Below, one piece after another: positions 8,085 through 16,789 of a DNA stretch of 59,737 nt; the first letter of the stretch is position 1; each line of letters starts with the position of its first letter. A program made the position numbers and the translations under genes. The notes beneath the pieces were generated by a model. It searched no databases. It was not told where the DNA came from and saw nothing but the letters and a program-made list of their open reading frames with translations. The stretch spans positions 1 to 59,737 of the forward strand of contig CASEMQ010000014.1 of assembly GCA_949289005.1 (NCBI GenBank). Direction: 5' to 3'. Source of the DNA: an uncultured Lentisphaeraceae bacterium. GTDB lineage: Bacteria; Verrucomicrobiota; Kiritimatiellia; RFP12; DVOR01.

Positions 8085-8298
8085 GCGCGTCTCCCCATCG
8101 GGCTCAAAACGGCATTATCCTACCATAAAACCCGCCGCAAAGCGACCCGCGCGGCCAAAACTTTCCCCGGCAAAACAGTGAGGCGTGGAAGGTGTGCGCG
8201 GCAAGGGGCGGGGCGACTGTGGCGCGCGCGGCCTCCCGCGCCCGGGCGGCCTCTTGGAGGCTCGATGCATCGTTTCCCCGGGGCTACGGGTTTTTTGC

Positions 8299-8327
8299 TT
8301 GCACGTGTGTGGGGGCTATGCTATATT
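8299..8327 (+). promoter_or_regulatory. Strong sigma70-type promoter
   Basis: TTGCAC (8299-8304), a 17-nt spacer, then TATATT (8322-8327) preceded by TGC, giving an extended -10. Transcription should begin near 8334. Confidence 0.75.
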
Positions 8328-8333
8328 ATGGGT

Positions 8334-8426
8334 GTTTCAGACATCCCTACACAGACACAGACACAACCCCACCCAAGAACATATAATCCATCCCGGCCAG
8401 GAACTCACCTGGCCGGGTCTTTTTTT
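8334..8426 (+). ncRNA. Putative small RNA, about 93 nt
   Basis: A predicted transcript from the promoter at 8299-8327 would run about 58 nt of C/A-rich, nearly G-free, unstructured sequence (ACACAGACACAGACACAACC) and end in a perfect 10-bp hairpin (CCCGGCCAGG 8392-8401 / CCTGGCCGGG 8408-8417, loop AACTCA) plus TCTTTTTTT. There is no supported ORF. C-rich unpaired stretches could pair with G-rich ribosome-binding sites. It could also be an attenuator leader for the gene at 8623, but that gene has its own -10. The family is not recognised. Confidence 0.55.
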
Positions 8427-8578
8427 GCCCGGTCGGCGAGGCTGTCGCCTGTGTGGAAGAGTTCCCGGCCGACTTCAACGGGGCCGGCTTCTCGGCGTTT
8501 TTGTGTGGGCAAGTCGGGACGGGGCGCGCCTCGCCCCCCGTGGGGACATTATTGGTGCATGACGGGGCGGGGGATTTT

Positions 8579-8587
8579 TGGTATTCT
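8579..8587 (+). promoter_or_regulatory. Extended -10 of the FHA/AAA+ operon
   Basis: TGG-TATTCT, with a weak -35 (ATGACG at 8559-8564, 17-nt spacer). Transcription would start about 29 nt before the ATG at 8623. Confidence 0.45.
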
Positions 8588-8622
8588 AAGTGGGAGTGGT
8601 TCAAGGAAAATGTGAGTGCATC

Positions 8623-9936
8623 ATGATGAACGATGTGGAATCTCGGACGATTGTGTTGCCGACCGTGGCGCCTTCGGGTGGCGGGGCCGGGCAGAAGCCG
8701 CGTTTGTTGGTGACGGCGGGCCCGTTGGAGGGGCGGGAGTATGTGATCGGGAAGTTTCCGTACACCATCGGGTCGGGGTTGTCGAACGATTTGACGATTG
8801 CCGACCCGACGGTGTCGCGGCGGCATTGCGAGATCGTGTGCGATGCGCGGGGCAATCTTTCCATCAACGATTTGGGCTCGACGAATGGCACGAGCATCGA
8901 GGGCGTGAAGGTGTCGTCGGCGCGGCTTTCGCCGAACACGGAGGTGCAGTTGGGGCGGACGCGCCTGGTGGTGCCTTCGGTGCAGGATCGGCCGGAGCTG
9001 ACGATGAGCGCGCGCGAGCAGTTTGGGCACAGCATCGGGCGCACGCCGCTGATGCGGCATGTCTTTCTTTTGGCGGAGCAGGCGGCGGCGAGCGACAGCC
9101 CGGTGTTGATTTTGGGCGAGTCGGGCACGGGCAAGGAGGAGCTGGCGGGGGACATCCACGGTGAGTCGGCGCGCGCGCAGGCGCCGTTCATCGTGTTGGA
9201 TTGCAATGGGTTCGATTCGTTGGAGCAGGCCAAGCGCGAGCTGTTCGGCGATGCGCAGACGAAGGGGGCGCTGGAGCTGGCGAGCGGCGGGACGTTGTTC
9301 GTGGATTCGATTTCGCGGTTGCCGGCGGATGTGCAGCCGTTGCTGTTGCGGGCTGTGGAGACGCGGCGGGACGTGCGGTTCATCGCGGCCTCCAAGGAAA
9401 ATCTGGGGGATTTGGCGCGCGCGGGGTCGTTTTACCAACCGCTTTTCTATGCGTTGGCCGTGATCGTGGTGGAGTTGCCGGCGCTTCGTCGGCGGCGCGA
9501 CGATATCCCGTTGCTGTTGCGCTCGATCGCGGATCGGCTGAAGGTGGACGAGGCGTTGCGCGCGTGGTGCGAGCAGCCTTCCACCATCGCGTTCCTGCGG
9601 CGGTACAATTGGCCGGGGAACATCCGCGAGTTGCGGTCGATGGTGGAGCGTATCGTGGCGTTGGGGCGGATCCCGGCGGATTTGGGGGCGTTCTTGCAGG
9701 GGCCGGGCAAGATGGAGGAGGAAGCGGCGGCCGAGGAGCAGGCCTTCCAGATTTCCGCGGATCGCCCGTTCAAGGATATGAAGAACGCGCTCATCGCGGA
9801 GTTCGAGCGGAAGTATCTGAGCGATTTGCTGGCGCGCAACGCGCAGAACATCTCGCAATCCGCGCGGTCGGCCGGCATCGAGCGCGCGTATCTGCAGCGG
9901 TTGATCCGGAAATACGGCATGCGCAACAGCGACTGA
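8623..9936 (+). CDS. FHA domain / degenerate AAA+ / Fis-type HTH regulator
   Basis: This 437-aa protein has an N-terminal FHA domain (about residues 30-110; VSRRHCEI and DLGSTNGT), a sigma54-activator-type AAA+ domain (Walker A GESGTGKEEL, arginine region RRRRDDIPLL, NWPGNIREL), and a C-terminal Fis-like helix-turn-helix (NISQSARSAGIERAYLQRLIRK). Two features are abnormal. The GAFTGA loop that contacts sigma54 is deleted (ELFGDAQTKGALELA), and Walker B reads LFVDSI, so the catalytic glutamate is Ser. The FHA domain also has IGS where IGR normally binds phosphothreonine. It is probably a non-remodelling DNA-binding regulator. Start: ATG 8623 or 8626, with AAGGAA about 15 nt upstream. It is first in an operon with ruvA, dapF and rsmE. 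Confidence 0.85.
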   Translation: MMNDVESRTIVLPTVAPSGGGAGQKPRLLVTAGPLEGREYVIGKFPYTIGSGLSNDLTIADPTVSRRHCEIVCDARGNLSINDLGSTNGTSIEGVKVSSARLSPNTEVQLGRTRLVVPSVQDRPELTMSAREQFGHSIGRTPLMRHVFLLAEQAAASDSPVLILGESGTGKEELAGDIHGESARAQAPFIVLDCNGFDSLEQAKRELFGDAQTKGALELASGGTLFVDSISRLPADVQPLLLRAVETRRDVRFIAASKENLGDLARAGSFYQPLFYALAVIVVELPALRRRRDDIPLLLRSIADRLKVDEALRAWCEQPSTIAFLRRYNWPGNIRELRSMVERIVALGRIPADLGAFLQGPGKMEEEAAAEEQAFQISADRPFKDMKNALIAEFERKYLSDLLARNAQNISQSARSAGIERAYLQRLIRKYGMRNSD

Positions 9937-9946
9937 GGGCGCGGCG

Positions 9947-10540
9947 ATGGGTTTGATTGCGCGGTTGCGGGGCACGCTTGCCGAGAAGGGACCTGCCGGC
10001 CTGGTGGTGGAGTGCGGCGGGGTGGGCTATGGCGTGACGGTGCCGCTCTCGACCTTCGACCGCCTGCCGGCGGTGGGCGAGGAGGTCTGCCTGCATATCC
10101 ACCATCTGACACGTGAGGACGACGCGTGGCTCTTTGGCTTTGCCACGGAGCGGGAACGGCGGTTCTTCCGGGTGTTGCTGGGCATCTCGGGCATCGGCCC
10201 GAAGTTGGCGCTGGCGGTGCTCAGCGGGCTGACGGCGCGGGAGTTGGCGGCGGCCATCGCGGAGGGCGACGTACGGCGGCTCTCGTCCATCTCTGGGGTG
10301 GGCAAGAAGACGGCCGAGCGCATTGTGGTGGAGCTGCGCGACAAGGTGGATCCCATCGAGGCGCTTGCCGCGCGGGGAGGCCAGGCCGAGGAGGCGCCGC
10401 CGGCCTTGCGCGATACCATTCTCTCGCTCATCGCGTTGGGCAACCGCGCGGAGGACGCGCGCGCGATGGCGCAGGCGGCATTCGAGAAGAACCCCAAAGC
10501 GTCCGTCCAGGACTTGATTCGTTTGGCGTTGCGGAAATAA
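9947..10540 (+). CDS. ruvA: Holliday junction DNA helicase subunit RuvA
   Basis: This 197-aa protein binds four-way junctions as a tetramer and loads RuvB for branch migration. It has the N-terminal OB fold (MGLIARLRGTLAEKGP), tandem helix-hairpin-helix motifs (LLGISGIGPKLALAVL and LSSISGVGKKTAERIV) and the C-terminal RuvB-contacting domain (ALIALGNR-type). Normal family length. It starts 10 nt after the regulator stop. RuvB and RuvC are not in the window. Confidence 0.96.
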   Translation: MGLIARLRGTLAEKGPAGLVVECGGVGYGVTVPLSTFDRLPAVGEEVCLHIHHLTREDDAWLFGFATERERRFFRVLLGISGIGPKLALAVLSGLTARELAAAIAEGDVRRLSSISGVGKKTAERIVVELRDKVDPIEALAARGGQAEEAPPALRDTILSLIALGNRAEDARAMAQAAFEKNPKASVQDLIRLALRK

Positions 10541-10561
10541 GCCGAAGAGGAGCGTGGAGCG

Positions 10562-11404
10562 ATGGTGCTGCAGTTCACGAAAATGCATGGCGCGGCGAAC
10601 GACTTTGTGATGTTGGACGACCGCGCGGGCACGGTGCCGTGGCAGGATTATGTGTTGATGAGCCAACTGGCCGCGCGGCGCACGGGCATCGGCTGCGAGG
10701 GGGTCATCCTGATCCAGCGCTCGACGCGGGCGGATTTCCGGATGCGTTTCCTCAATCCCGACGGCACGGAGGTGGACATGTGCGGCAACGGCGCGCGGTG
10801 CGCGGCTTGGTTCGCGCACAAGATTGGCGCCGCGCCGCGCGCGATGACGATGGAGACCTCGTGCGGGCTTCTGGACGCGGAGATTTTGGACGGGTGCAAC
10901 GTGAAGGTGTGGATGCCCGAGGCCACGGCGCGCAGTTATGGCATGGTGGTGCACGTGAACGGCCGGCCTGTGGCGGGGGACTACATCAACACGGGCGTGC
11001 CGCATTTCGTGGTTCGCGTGAGGCGCGCCGAGGATGTGGACGTGGTGGGGCTGGGGCGCGCGTTGCGTTTGCACCCGGCCTTCGCGCCCGAGGGCGTGAA
11101 CGTGGACTTCGTCATCCAGCGCGATGCGGACCATCTGGCCATCCGCACCTATGAGCGTGGCGTGGAGGCCGAGAGCGGCGCCTGCGGCACGGGCGCGGTG
11201 GCCGCCGCCGTCACCGCCGTGGAGGCGCACGCCGGCTCGCTCCCGATGTGCGTGCGCACGGGTGGCGGCTTCATCCTCACGGTGGACGCCGATTGGCGCA
11301 ACAACCGCTGCACGGGGCTGACGCTCGCCGGCCCTGTCAAGGAGGTCTACCAAGGCTCCATCGACCTGGCGGCCTTGGCCAACGACCTGACGAACCTGGA
11401 ATGA
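10562..11404 (+). CDS. dapF: Diaminopimelate epimerase
   Basis: This 280-aa cofactor-independent epimerase converts LL- to meso-diaminopimelate for lysine and peptidoglycan synthesis. Both catalytic cysteines are present: Cys74 in DMCGNGARC and Cys208 in ESGACGTGA. The N-terminus FTKMHGAANDFV is typical. The Shine-Dalgarno is the GGAG 5-8 nt before the ATG. Its stop overlaps the rsmE start in ATGA. Confidence 0.96.
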   Translation: MVLQFTKMHGAANDFVMLDDRAGTVPWQDYVLMSQLAARRTGIGCEGVILIQRSTRADFRMRFLNPDGTEVDMCGNGARCAAWFAHKIGAAPRAMTMETSCGLLDAEILDGCNVKVWMPEATARSYGMVVHVNGRPVAGDYINTGVPHFVVRVRRAEDVDVVGLGRALRLHPAFAPEGVNVDFVIQRDADHLAIRTYERGVEAESGACGTGAVAAAVTAVEAHAGSLPMCVRTGGGFILTVDADWRNNRCTGLTLAGPVKEVYQGSIDLAALANDLTNLE

Positions 11405-12120
11405 ACCTCTTGCTTTTCGCGCCGGACGAGGTGGGGGAGGCCGGGCGCATCGCCGTGCGCGACGCGCGGGCGGCGCATTTGCTCGGGGTGCTCCATGCGG
11501 CGCCGGGCGACCGTTTTCAGGCCGGGCTGTTGGATGGGCCCGTGGGCGAGGTGGAGGTGTTGGGCGTGGATGCGGCCGCGGGCGGGGTGTCGTTGCGTTT
11601 TGAGCCGCGCGGGGCGAGCCTGGCGCCGTGGTATGATTTGGTTTTGGCGCTGACGCGCCCGCGGTCGTTGCGGCGCATCTTCTTTCAGAGCGCGGCGATG
11701 GGCGTGCGGACGATTTATCTGGTGGGTGCCGAGAAGGTGGAGAAGAGTTACTTCCGGATGCACCTTTTGCGCGAGGAGGAATATCGCCCCATCCTCATCG
11801 ATGGGCTCATGCAGGGCAAGACGACGCGGGTGCCGCGGGTGTGCCTGGTGCGGCGCTTGCGGGAGCTGTGGGATTTGTTGCCGGACGAGGGCGTGCGTCT
11901 CATCGCCAACCCGGCCGATGGCGGGGGCGCCGCCCTTGCGGATGCCCCCGGTGCGCCCATCATCGCCATCGGGCCCGATGGCGGCTGGACGGAGGCCGAG
12001 AACGCGGCCTTCGCGGCGCATGGCTTCGCGCCGATCTCGTTGGGGCCGCGCCCCTTGCGCACGGATACCGCGGCCATCGCCCTCCCCGCCGTGGTGGGCG
12101 ACCGACTCAGTAGACAGTGA
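11401..12120 (+). CDS. rsmE: 16S rRNA (uracil1498-N3)-methyltransferase
   Basis: This 239-aa SPOUT-class methyltransferase modifies U1498 of 16S rRNA using SAM. It has the N-terminal PUA-like region (RDARAAHLLGVLHAAPGD) and the SPOUT knot motifs KVEKSYFRM, IAIGPDGGWTEAE and LGPRPLRTDTA. The start is fixed by the ATGA overlap with dapF. The last codons (LSRQ-stop) fall in the repeat element that begins near 12108, so the C-terminal tip is element-derived. Confidence 0.94.
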   Translation: MNLLLFAPDEVGEAGRIAVRDARAAHLLGVLHAAPGDRFQAGLLDGPVGEVEVLGVDAAAGGVSLRFEPRGASLAPWYDLVLALTRPRSLRRIFFQSAAMGVRTIYLVGAEKVEKSYFRMHLLREEEYRPILIDGLMQGKTTRVPRVCLVRRLRELWDLLPDEGVRLIANPADGGGAALADAPGAPIIAIGPDGGWTEAENAAFAAHGFAPISLGPRPLRTDTAAIALPAVVGDRLSRQ

Positions 12121-12234
12121 ACAGCAGGCAGTGGGCAGGACGCCCCATCGGGGCGACGGGCAACCCGCGCGATGACGTCGCACCGTCGCCCGCCCGGCGG
12201 GCGTCCCGTTCACGGTTTGCTGTTTTCTGTTGGC
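12108..12234. repeat. Dispersed repeat of AACAG and GGGGCG arms
   Basis: The left end reads GACAGTGAACAGCAGGCAG followed by GGACGCCCCATCGGGGCG; the right end is an imperfect inverted copy (CGGGCGTCCCGTTC...CTGTTTTCTGTT reversed). A related arm lies at 27340-27385. It separates convergent rsmE and pilB and supplies the rsmE stop. Confidence 0.6.
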
Positions 12235-13920
12235 TTATTTGGCGTCTTCGGTGACGCGCATGAGTTCCTCGACGGAAGTGAAGCCGGAGAAGACCTTGCG
12301 CCAGCCGTCTTGGCGGAGGGTGGCCATGCCTTCTTCCATGGCGGCCTTGCGGATTTCTGCGGAGGAGTGCCGGCCGATGATCATGCTGCCGATGCGTTCG
12401 GAGACACCGAGGAGTTCGAAGATGGCGCCGCGGCCTTTGTAGCCGGTGTTGGCGCAGGCCTCGCAGCCCTTGGGGGCGTAGACGTAGTCTTGCGGGGGGA
12501 GGTGGGGTTGGTCCCACCAACCCTCTTTGAGTGGGATGCGTTGGCGGCATTTGGGGCAAAGGCGGCGGGCGAGGCGTTGGGCGAGGACGCCTGCGACGGC
12601 GGAGGCGACGAGGAAGGGCTCGGCGCCCATGTCGATGAGGCGGGCGAAGGCGCCGGCGGCGTCGTTGGTGTGGAGGGTGGAGAAGACGAGGTGGCCGGTG
12701 AGGGAGGCGTTGATGGCGATCTCGGCGGTCTCGCCGTCGCGGATTTCGCCGACCATGATGATGTCGGGATCCTGGCGGAGGAAGGCGCGGAGGGCGCGGG
12801 CGAAGGTGAGGCCGATGTCGGCGCGCACGAGCACTTGGTTGATGCCCTTCATCTCGTATTCGATGGGGTCTTCGGCCGTCATGATGCGGACGTTGACCTT
12901 GTTGATCTCGTGGAGGAAGGCGTAGAGGCTGGTGGATTTGCCCGAGCCGGTGGGGCCGGTGACGAGGATGATGCCGTTGGGGCGCGTGATGAGTTTGTTG
13001 GTGAGGGCGTAGTCGCGCTCGCTCATGCCCAAGTCTTTGAGCTGGACAAAGTTGCCGGCTTTTTGGAGCAGGCGGAGCGAGACGCTTTCGCCGTAGGCGG
13101 TGGGGCAGGTGGAGACGCGGATGTCGATGTCCTCGCCGTTGAGGCGGATGCCGATGCGGCCGTCCATCGGCAGGCGTTTCTCGGCGATGTCGAGGTTGGC
13201 CATGACTTTGAGGCGCGAGATGATGGCGGCTTTGAGGCGGTTGATCTGCGGGGGTACGTCCACCTTGTGCAACATGCCGTCGATGCGGTAGCGGATGCGC
13301 AGCTCGTCTTCCATCGGCTCCACGTGGATGTCCGTGGCGCCTTGGCGGTCTGCCTCGGCGATGATTTGGTTGACGAAGCGGACGATGGAGGCCTCCTGGC
13401 CCATCTCGTTCACGTCGATTTTGGAGATATTGGCTTCGGTGTCGGAGACTTCGTAGCGGCCATCCTCGATCATCTTCTCGATGGCCTCGGCGCCGACGCC
13501 GTAGTATTTCTTGATGGCTTTGTCGATTTCCTCGGCGGGGGCCAGGCGGAGGTGGACGGGCTTGCCGCAGGCCAGGCGCAGGCCATCGGCGGCCGCACCG
13601 TCCATCGGGTCGCCCAAGGCCACGACCAACGCGTCGCCCTCGACGGCCAGCGGCAAGGCGTTGTATTGGTGGACGGCGCGGGCGGGAAGCAGGCGGAGCG
13701 CCTCGTCGGTGGGGCGCGTCTTGGCCAAGTCCACGTATTCCAGACCCAACAAGGGCGCCAGCCGTTCCAGGAACTCGGACTCCTTGGCCATCTCCAGGCG
13801 CGCCACCGCCGCCGGCAAGCCATCGGACAAATCCGCGTTGAGCAAAATCTCGATCTGGGCATCGTTGAACAGCCCGGTCCGTTTAATCAAGTTCGCCAAA
13901 TACATCTGCTGCGTTGTCAT
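12235..13920 (-). CDS. pilB: Type II secretion/type IV pilus assembly ATPase (GspE/PilB)
   Basis: This 561-aa hexameric ATPase powers pilus or pseudopilus assembly at the inner membrane. It has the N-terminal MshEN-like domain (about 1-150), then the GspE core with Walker A GPTGSGKST, the Asp box EDPIEYE, Walker B RQDPDIIMVGEIRD, the His box LTGHLVFSTLHTNDA, and a zinc tetracysteine (CPKC...CEAC). I start at MTTQQMYL (13920); the frame stays open upstream but the added sequence is a CACAAAGG repeat and the glycosyltransferase antisense. The Shine-Dalgarno AAAGGG lies within that repeat. Other pilus genes are not adjacent. Confidence 0.93.
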   Translation of the reverse strand: MTTQQMYLANLIKRTGLFNDAQIEILLNADLSDGLPAAVARLEMAKESEFLERLAPLLGLEYVDLAKTRPTDEALRLLPARAVHQYNALPLAVEGDALVVALGDPMDGAAADGLRLACGKPVHLRLAPAEEIDKAIKKYYGVGAEAIEKMIEDGRYEVSDTEANISKIDVNEMGQEASIVRFVNQIIAEADRQGATDIHVEPMEDELRIRYRIDGMLHKVDVPPQINRLKAAIISRLKVMANLDIAEKRLPMDGRIGIRLNGEDIDIRVSTCPTAYGESVSLRLLQKAGNFVQLKDLGMSERDYALTNKLITRPNGIILVTGPTGSGKSTSLYAFLHEINKVNVRIMTAEDPIEYEMKGINQVLVRADIGLTFARALRAFLRQDPDIIMVGEIRDGETAEIAINASLTGHLVFSTLHTNDAAGAFARLIDMGAEPFLVASAVAGVLAQRLARRLCPKCRQRIPLKEGWWDQPHLPPQDYVYAPKGCEACANTGYKGRGAIFELLGVSERIGSMIIGRHSSAEIRKAAMEEGMATLRQDGWRKVFSGFTSVEELMRVTEDAK

Positions 13921-13925
13921 GACAA

Positions 13926-13959
13926 TCCCTTTGTGGTCTTTGTGTCCTTTGTGATTTCC
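13926..13959 (-). repeat. CACAAAGGA 9-bp repeat, copy 1
   Basis: On the minus strand GGAAATCACAAAGGACACA and then GACCACAAAGGG form three 9-bp units directly before pilB. The last unit provides the AAAGG Shine-Dalgarno. Other copies lie at 31079-31112 and 48871-48905. Confidence 0.6.
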
Positions 13960-13964
13960 ATATC

Positions 13965-15179
13965 TCAGAGTTCTTCGAGGAAGCGGACGAACTCGGGGTA
14001 GATGGCGTCCATCATGAAGTTTTCGCGGGCGAGGCGGGCGGAGGCGAGGGATTCGCGGGTGATGCGGCTGCGTTGGTGAAGGTAGGTTTGGAGGACGCGG
14101 GTGAAGTCGGCCTCGTCGCCGGCGCGGTACATGGAGCCGGCGCCGTAGCGCTCGATGAGGGCCTGGGTCTCGCCGGTGAGGGAGCAAATCATGGGGAGGC
14201 CGGCGGCGGTGTAGTCGGCCAGTTTGTAGGGCACGGCGACGTGGCTGTCTGGGAACATGGGGACGATGGCGAGGTCGGAATCGGCGAGGAGTTGCTGCAT
14301 GTCCTCGTTGCTGAGGTAGCCGTAGAAGCGGATGGCGGCGCAACCTTTGGCCTCGCGGCGGAGGAGCGGCTCGCGGGGGCCGGTCCCGGCAAGGTCGAGG
14401 CGGATGTGCTCGCCGGCCTCGGCGAGGCGGCGCACGGCGCGGACGACGGTGGCGAGGTCGTAACTGCGGCCCATGTTGCCCACGTAGATGAGGCGGAGGG
14501 GCTCGGATTCGTCGAGGTTGTAGCGCGAGGCGCCGTTGTTCATGCGCATGATGCCATGATAGCAAAGGTGGCGCGGGGCGCGGCAGCCGTGGCGCATGGC
14601 GAGCCCGAGGTAGGTGACGCCGACGGCGGAGACGGCGTCGGCCAGGCGGTAGGCACGGCGCGCGGCTCGGTAGGCCGGGGCCAAGATTATCCGCCCGAGG
14701 AGGTCTTTCACCCACGGCGGGCCGGGGATGAGGCGGTGGAAGTTTTCGGGCCAGGCGTCCATCACGTCCACCACCACCTTGCAGCCCCAGCGCGCGCGGA
14801 AGCGCCGCGCCACGGCGGCGGTCTCGATGGGCGGCCACGAGGTGAGCACCAGGTCGGGCTTGGGCAGTTGGCCGGCCTCGACGGCCGCGATGGCGAGGCG
14901 CTCCCAAGCGGCGGCGTAACGGCGGTGGCTCCAGGCGCGGCGCAGGCCGATGTTGTCGCGATAGGGCGGCGTGGGCACGAGGCGGACATCGAAGCCCTCG
15001 GGCGCGCGGTAGGCGGGCTCCAGCGCGCGTGGGCGTTTGGTGGCGTGCGAGAAGTCGCTGCTCCACCAGACGGCGTGGTGGCCGGCCTTGGTGAGCGCGC
15101 GGCACAGCAGGTTGTAGCGCTGGGGGCGGCGCCCCTCGCCGGGGAGGTTGTCGAAGGGATTGTTGACCCAGACCTCCAT
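13965..15179 (-). CDS. Glycosyltransferase family 4 type
   Basis: This 404-aa GT-B protein probably transfers a sugar in LPS or capsule synthesis at the cytoplasmic membrane. It has an N-terminal acceptor domain (NNPFDNLPGEGRRPQRY), a donor-side Rossmann domain from about residue 225 (RLIYVGNMGRSYDL), and conserved segments IVPMFPDSHVAVPYKLADYTAAGLP and ETQALIERYGAG. The start is fixed at 15179, where its ATG overlaps the nadB stop (TGATG). Donor and acceptor sugars cannot be read from the sequence. Confidence 0.88.
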   Translation of the reverse strand: MEVWVNNPFDNLPGEGRRPQRYNLLCRALTKAGHHAVWWSSDFSHATKRPRALEPAYRAPEGFDVRLVPTPPYRDNIGLRRAWSHRRYAAAWERLAIAAVEAGQLPKPDLVLTSWPPIETAAVARRFRARWGCKVVVDVMDAWPENFHRLIPGPPWVKDLLGRIILAPAYRAARRAYRLADAVSAVGVTYLGLAMRHGCRAPRHLCYHGIMRMNNGASRYNLDESEPLRLIYVGNMGRSYDLATVVRAVRRLAEAGEHIRLDLAGTGPREPLLRREAKGCAAIRFYGYLSNEDMQQLLADSDLAIVPMFPDSHVAVPYKLADYTAAGLPMICSLTGETQALIERYGAGSMYRAGDEADFTRVLQTYLHQRSRITRESLASARLARENFMMDAIYPEFVRFLEEL

Positions 15180-16789
15180 CACCACTCCTTTTCGGGGGCG
15201 CGCACCAGGTCCGTGTCGCGGGCCAGGCGCAGGCGGTCGGGATAATCGAGGGTATAGTGCAGGCCGCGGCTTTCGTGGCGGGCCATGGCCGAGGTGATGA
15301 TGAGCTCGGCCACGTCGGCGATGTTGCGCAGCTCCAGGATGTCGGCCGTCACGAGGTAATCGAAGTAGTATTCGTTGATTTCCTCGCGCAGGTTGCGCAC
15401 GCGGCGGAGGGCGCGGCGGAGGCGCTTGTCGGTGCGGACGATGCCCACGTAGTCCCACATGCAGGTGCGCAGCTCCTGCCAGTTGTGCGCGACGAGAACG
15501 GCCTCGTCGGTGGGCACGGCGTGTCCGTAGACCCAATCGGGCACGGTGACGTGCGCGACGCTGGGGACCGGCTCGGCGCAGAGCGCGTCGGCGCAGGCAC
15601 AGCCGCAGACGAGCGCCTCGAGCAACGAGTTGCTGGCCAGGCGGTTGGCGCCGTGGAGCCCGGTGCAGGCGCATTCGCCGATGGCGTAGAGGCCGGGCAG
15701 GGTGGTGCGCCCCGCGACGTCGGCCGCGATGCCGCCGCAGAGGTAGTGCGCCGCCGGCACGATGGGGATGAGGTCGCGCGCCATGTCGATGCCGAACTCC
15801 AGGCATTTGGCGTAGATGGCGGGGAAGCGCGCCTTCAGGTAGGCCTCGCCCTTGTGGCGGATGTCGAGGCAACAATAGGCGTCGCCGCGCGTCTTCATCT
15901 CGTTGTCGATGGCGCGGGCCACGATGTCGCGCGGGGCGAGCGAGCCGCGCGGGTCGTATTTCTCCATGAAGGGCTTGCCGTCGCGCGTGACGAGGATGGC
16001 GCCCTCGCCGCGCACGGCCTCGCTGATGAGGAAGCGTTTGGCCCTGGGGTGGTAGAGGCAGGTGGGGTGGAACTGCACCATCTCCATGTTGCGGATCTTC
16101 GCGCCCGCGCGCCAGGCCACGGCAATGCCGTCGCCCGTGGCGATGTCGGGATTGCAGGTGTATTGGTAGACCTTGCCGATGCCGCCGGTGGCGAGGATGA
16201 CCGCACCCGTGCGCACGGCCCAGATCTCGCCCGTCTCCGTGCTCAGCAGATAGGCGCCCACCACGCGGTTTTCGCCACCCTCGCGCAGGAAGCGCGTGGT
16301 CACCAGGTCGATGAGCAGCGTGTTTTCGCAGACGTGCAACCCCTTGGTGGCGCGCACCCGCGCCGCGAGCGTCCGCTCCACCTCGCGGCCGGTGATGTCG
16401 CCGGCGTGGAGGATGCGCCGGCGGGTGTGGCCGCCCTCGCGCGTCAGGTCAAAGCCCTCGGGGCAGGCCGAGCCCGCGCTTTTGGTGAAGGGCACACCCA
16501 TGTCGATAAGCTTGCGCAGGCACGCGGGCCCCGCCTCGACGATTTGCCGCACCACGTCCTCATGGCAGAGGCCGGCGCCCGCGTCGAGCGTGTCGGCCAC
16601 GTGCAGGTCGAAGGTGTCGTCCGTGCCCATCACGCAGGAGATACCGCCCTGTGCGTAGGCCGTGTTCGCCTCGTCCAGCGCGCGTTTGGTCACCAGCAAC
16701 ACGCGCCCATGCCCGGCCAGGCCCATCGCGGCCATCGATCCGGCGATGCCGCTGCCGACCACCAGATAATCGCAATCAATCGTTCTCAT
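15179..16789 (-). CDS. nadB: L-aspartate oxidase
   Basis: This 536-aa FAD enzyme oxidises aspartate to iminoaspartate, the first step of de novo NAD synthesis. It has the dinucleotide motif VVGSGIAGSMAAM near the N-terminus, TGGIGKVYQYTCNPD, MEMVQFHPTCLYHP, the substrate loop SEAVRGEGA, and GLHGANRLASNSLLEALV. The length is right for NadB rather than for SdhA/FrdA. Start MRTIDCDYL at 16789 with GGAGGG 6 nt upstream; it overlaps the preceding dehydratase by 14 nt. nadA and nadC are not in the window. Confidence 0.94.
   Translation of the reverse strand: MRTIDCDYLVVGSGIAGSMAAMGLAGHGRVLLVTKRALDEANTAYAQGGISCVMGTDDTFDLHVADTLDAGAGLCHEDVVRQIVEAGPACLRKLIDMGVPFTKSAGSACPEGFDLTREGGHTRRRILHAGDITGREVERTLAARVRATKGLHVCENTLLIDLVTTRFLREGGENRVVGAYLLSTETGEIWAVRTGAVILATGGIGKVYQYTCNPDIATGDGIAVAWRAGAKIRNMEMVQFHPTCLYHPRAKRFLISEAVRGEGAILVTRDGKPFMEKYDPRGSLAPRDIVARAIDNEMKTRGDAYCCLDIRHKGEAYLKARFPAIYAKCLEFGIDMARDLIPIVPAAHYLCGGIAADVAGRTTLPGLYAIGECACTGLHGANRLASNSLLEALVCGCACADALCAEPVPSVAHVTVPDWVYGHAVPTDEAVLVAHNWQELRTCMWDYVGIVRTDKRLRRALRRVRNLREEINEYYFDYLVTADILELRNIADVAELIITSAMARHESRGLHYTLDYPDRLRLARDTDLVRAPEKEW

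Larger units (their letters stand above)
8085..8622. other. Intergenic region between divergent genes, with sRNA unit
   Basis: This 538-bp gap separates the leftward permease from the rightward FHA gene. It contains a strong promoter and terminator bracketing a predicted small RNA (8299-8426) and a separate extended -10 for the FHA gene at 8579-8587. I see no coding sequence: the short frames here lack a Shine-Dalgarno and run through the terminator. Confidence 0.7.

Noticed and set aside
8328..8622. Coding frame starting at ATG 8328
   Set aside because: The ATG lies at the promoter -10, has no ribosome-binding site and the frame runs through a strong terminator.
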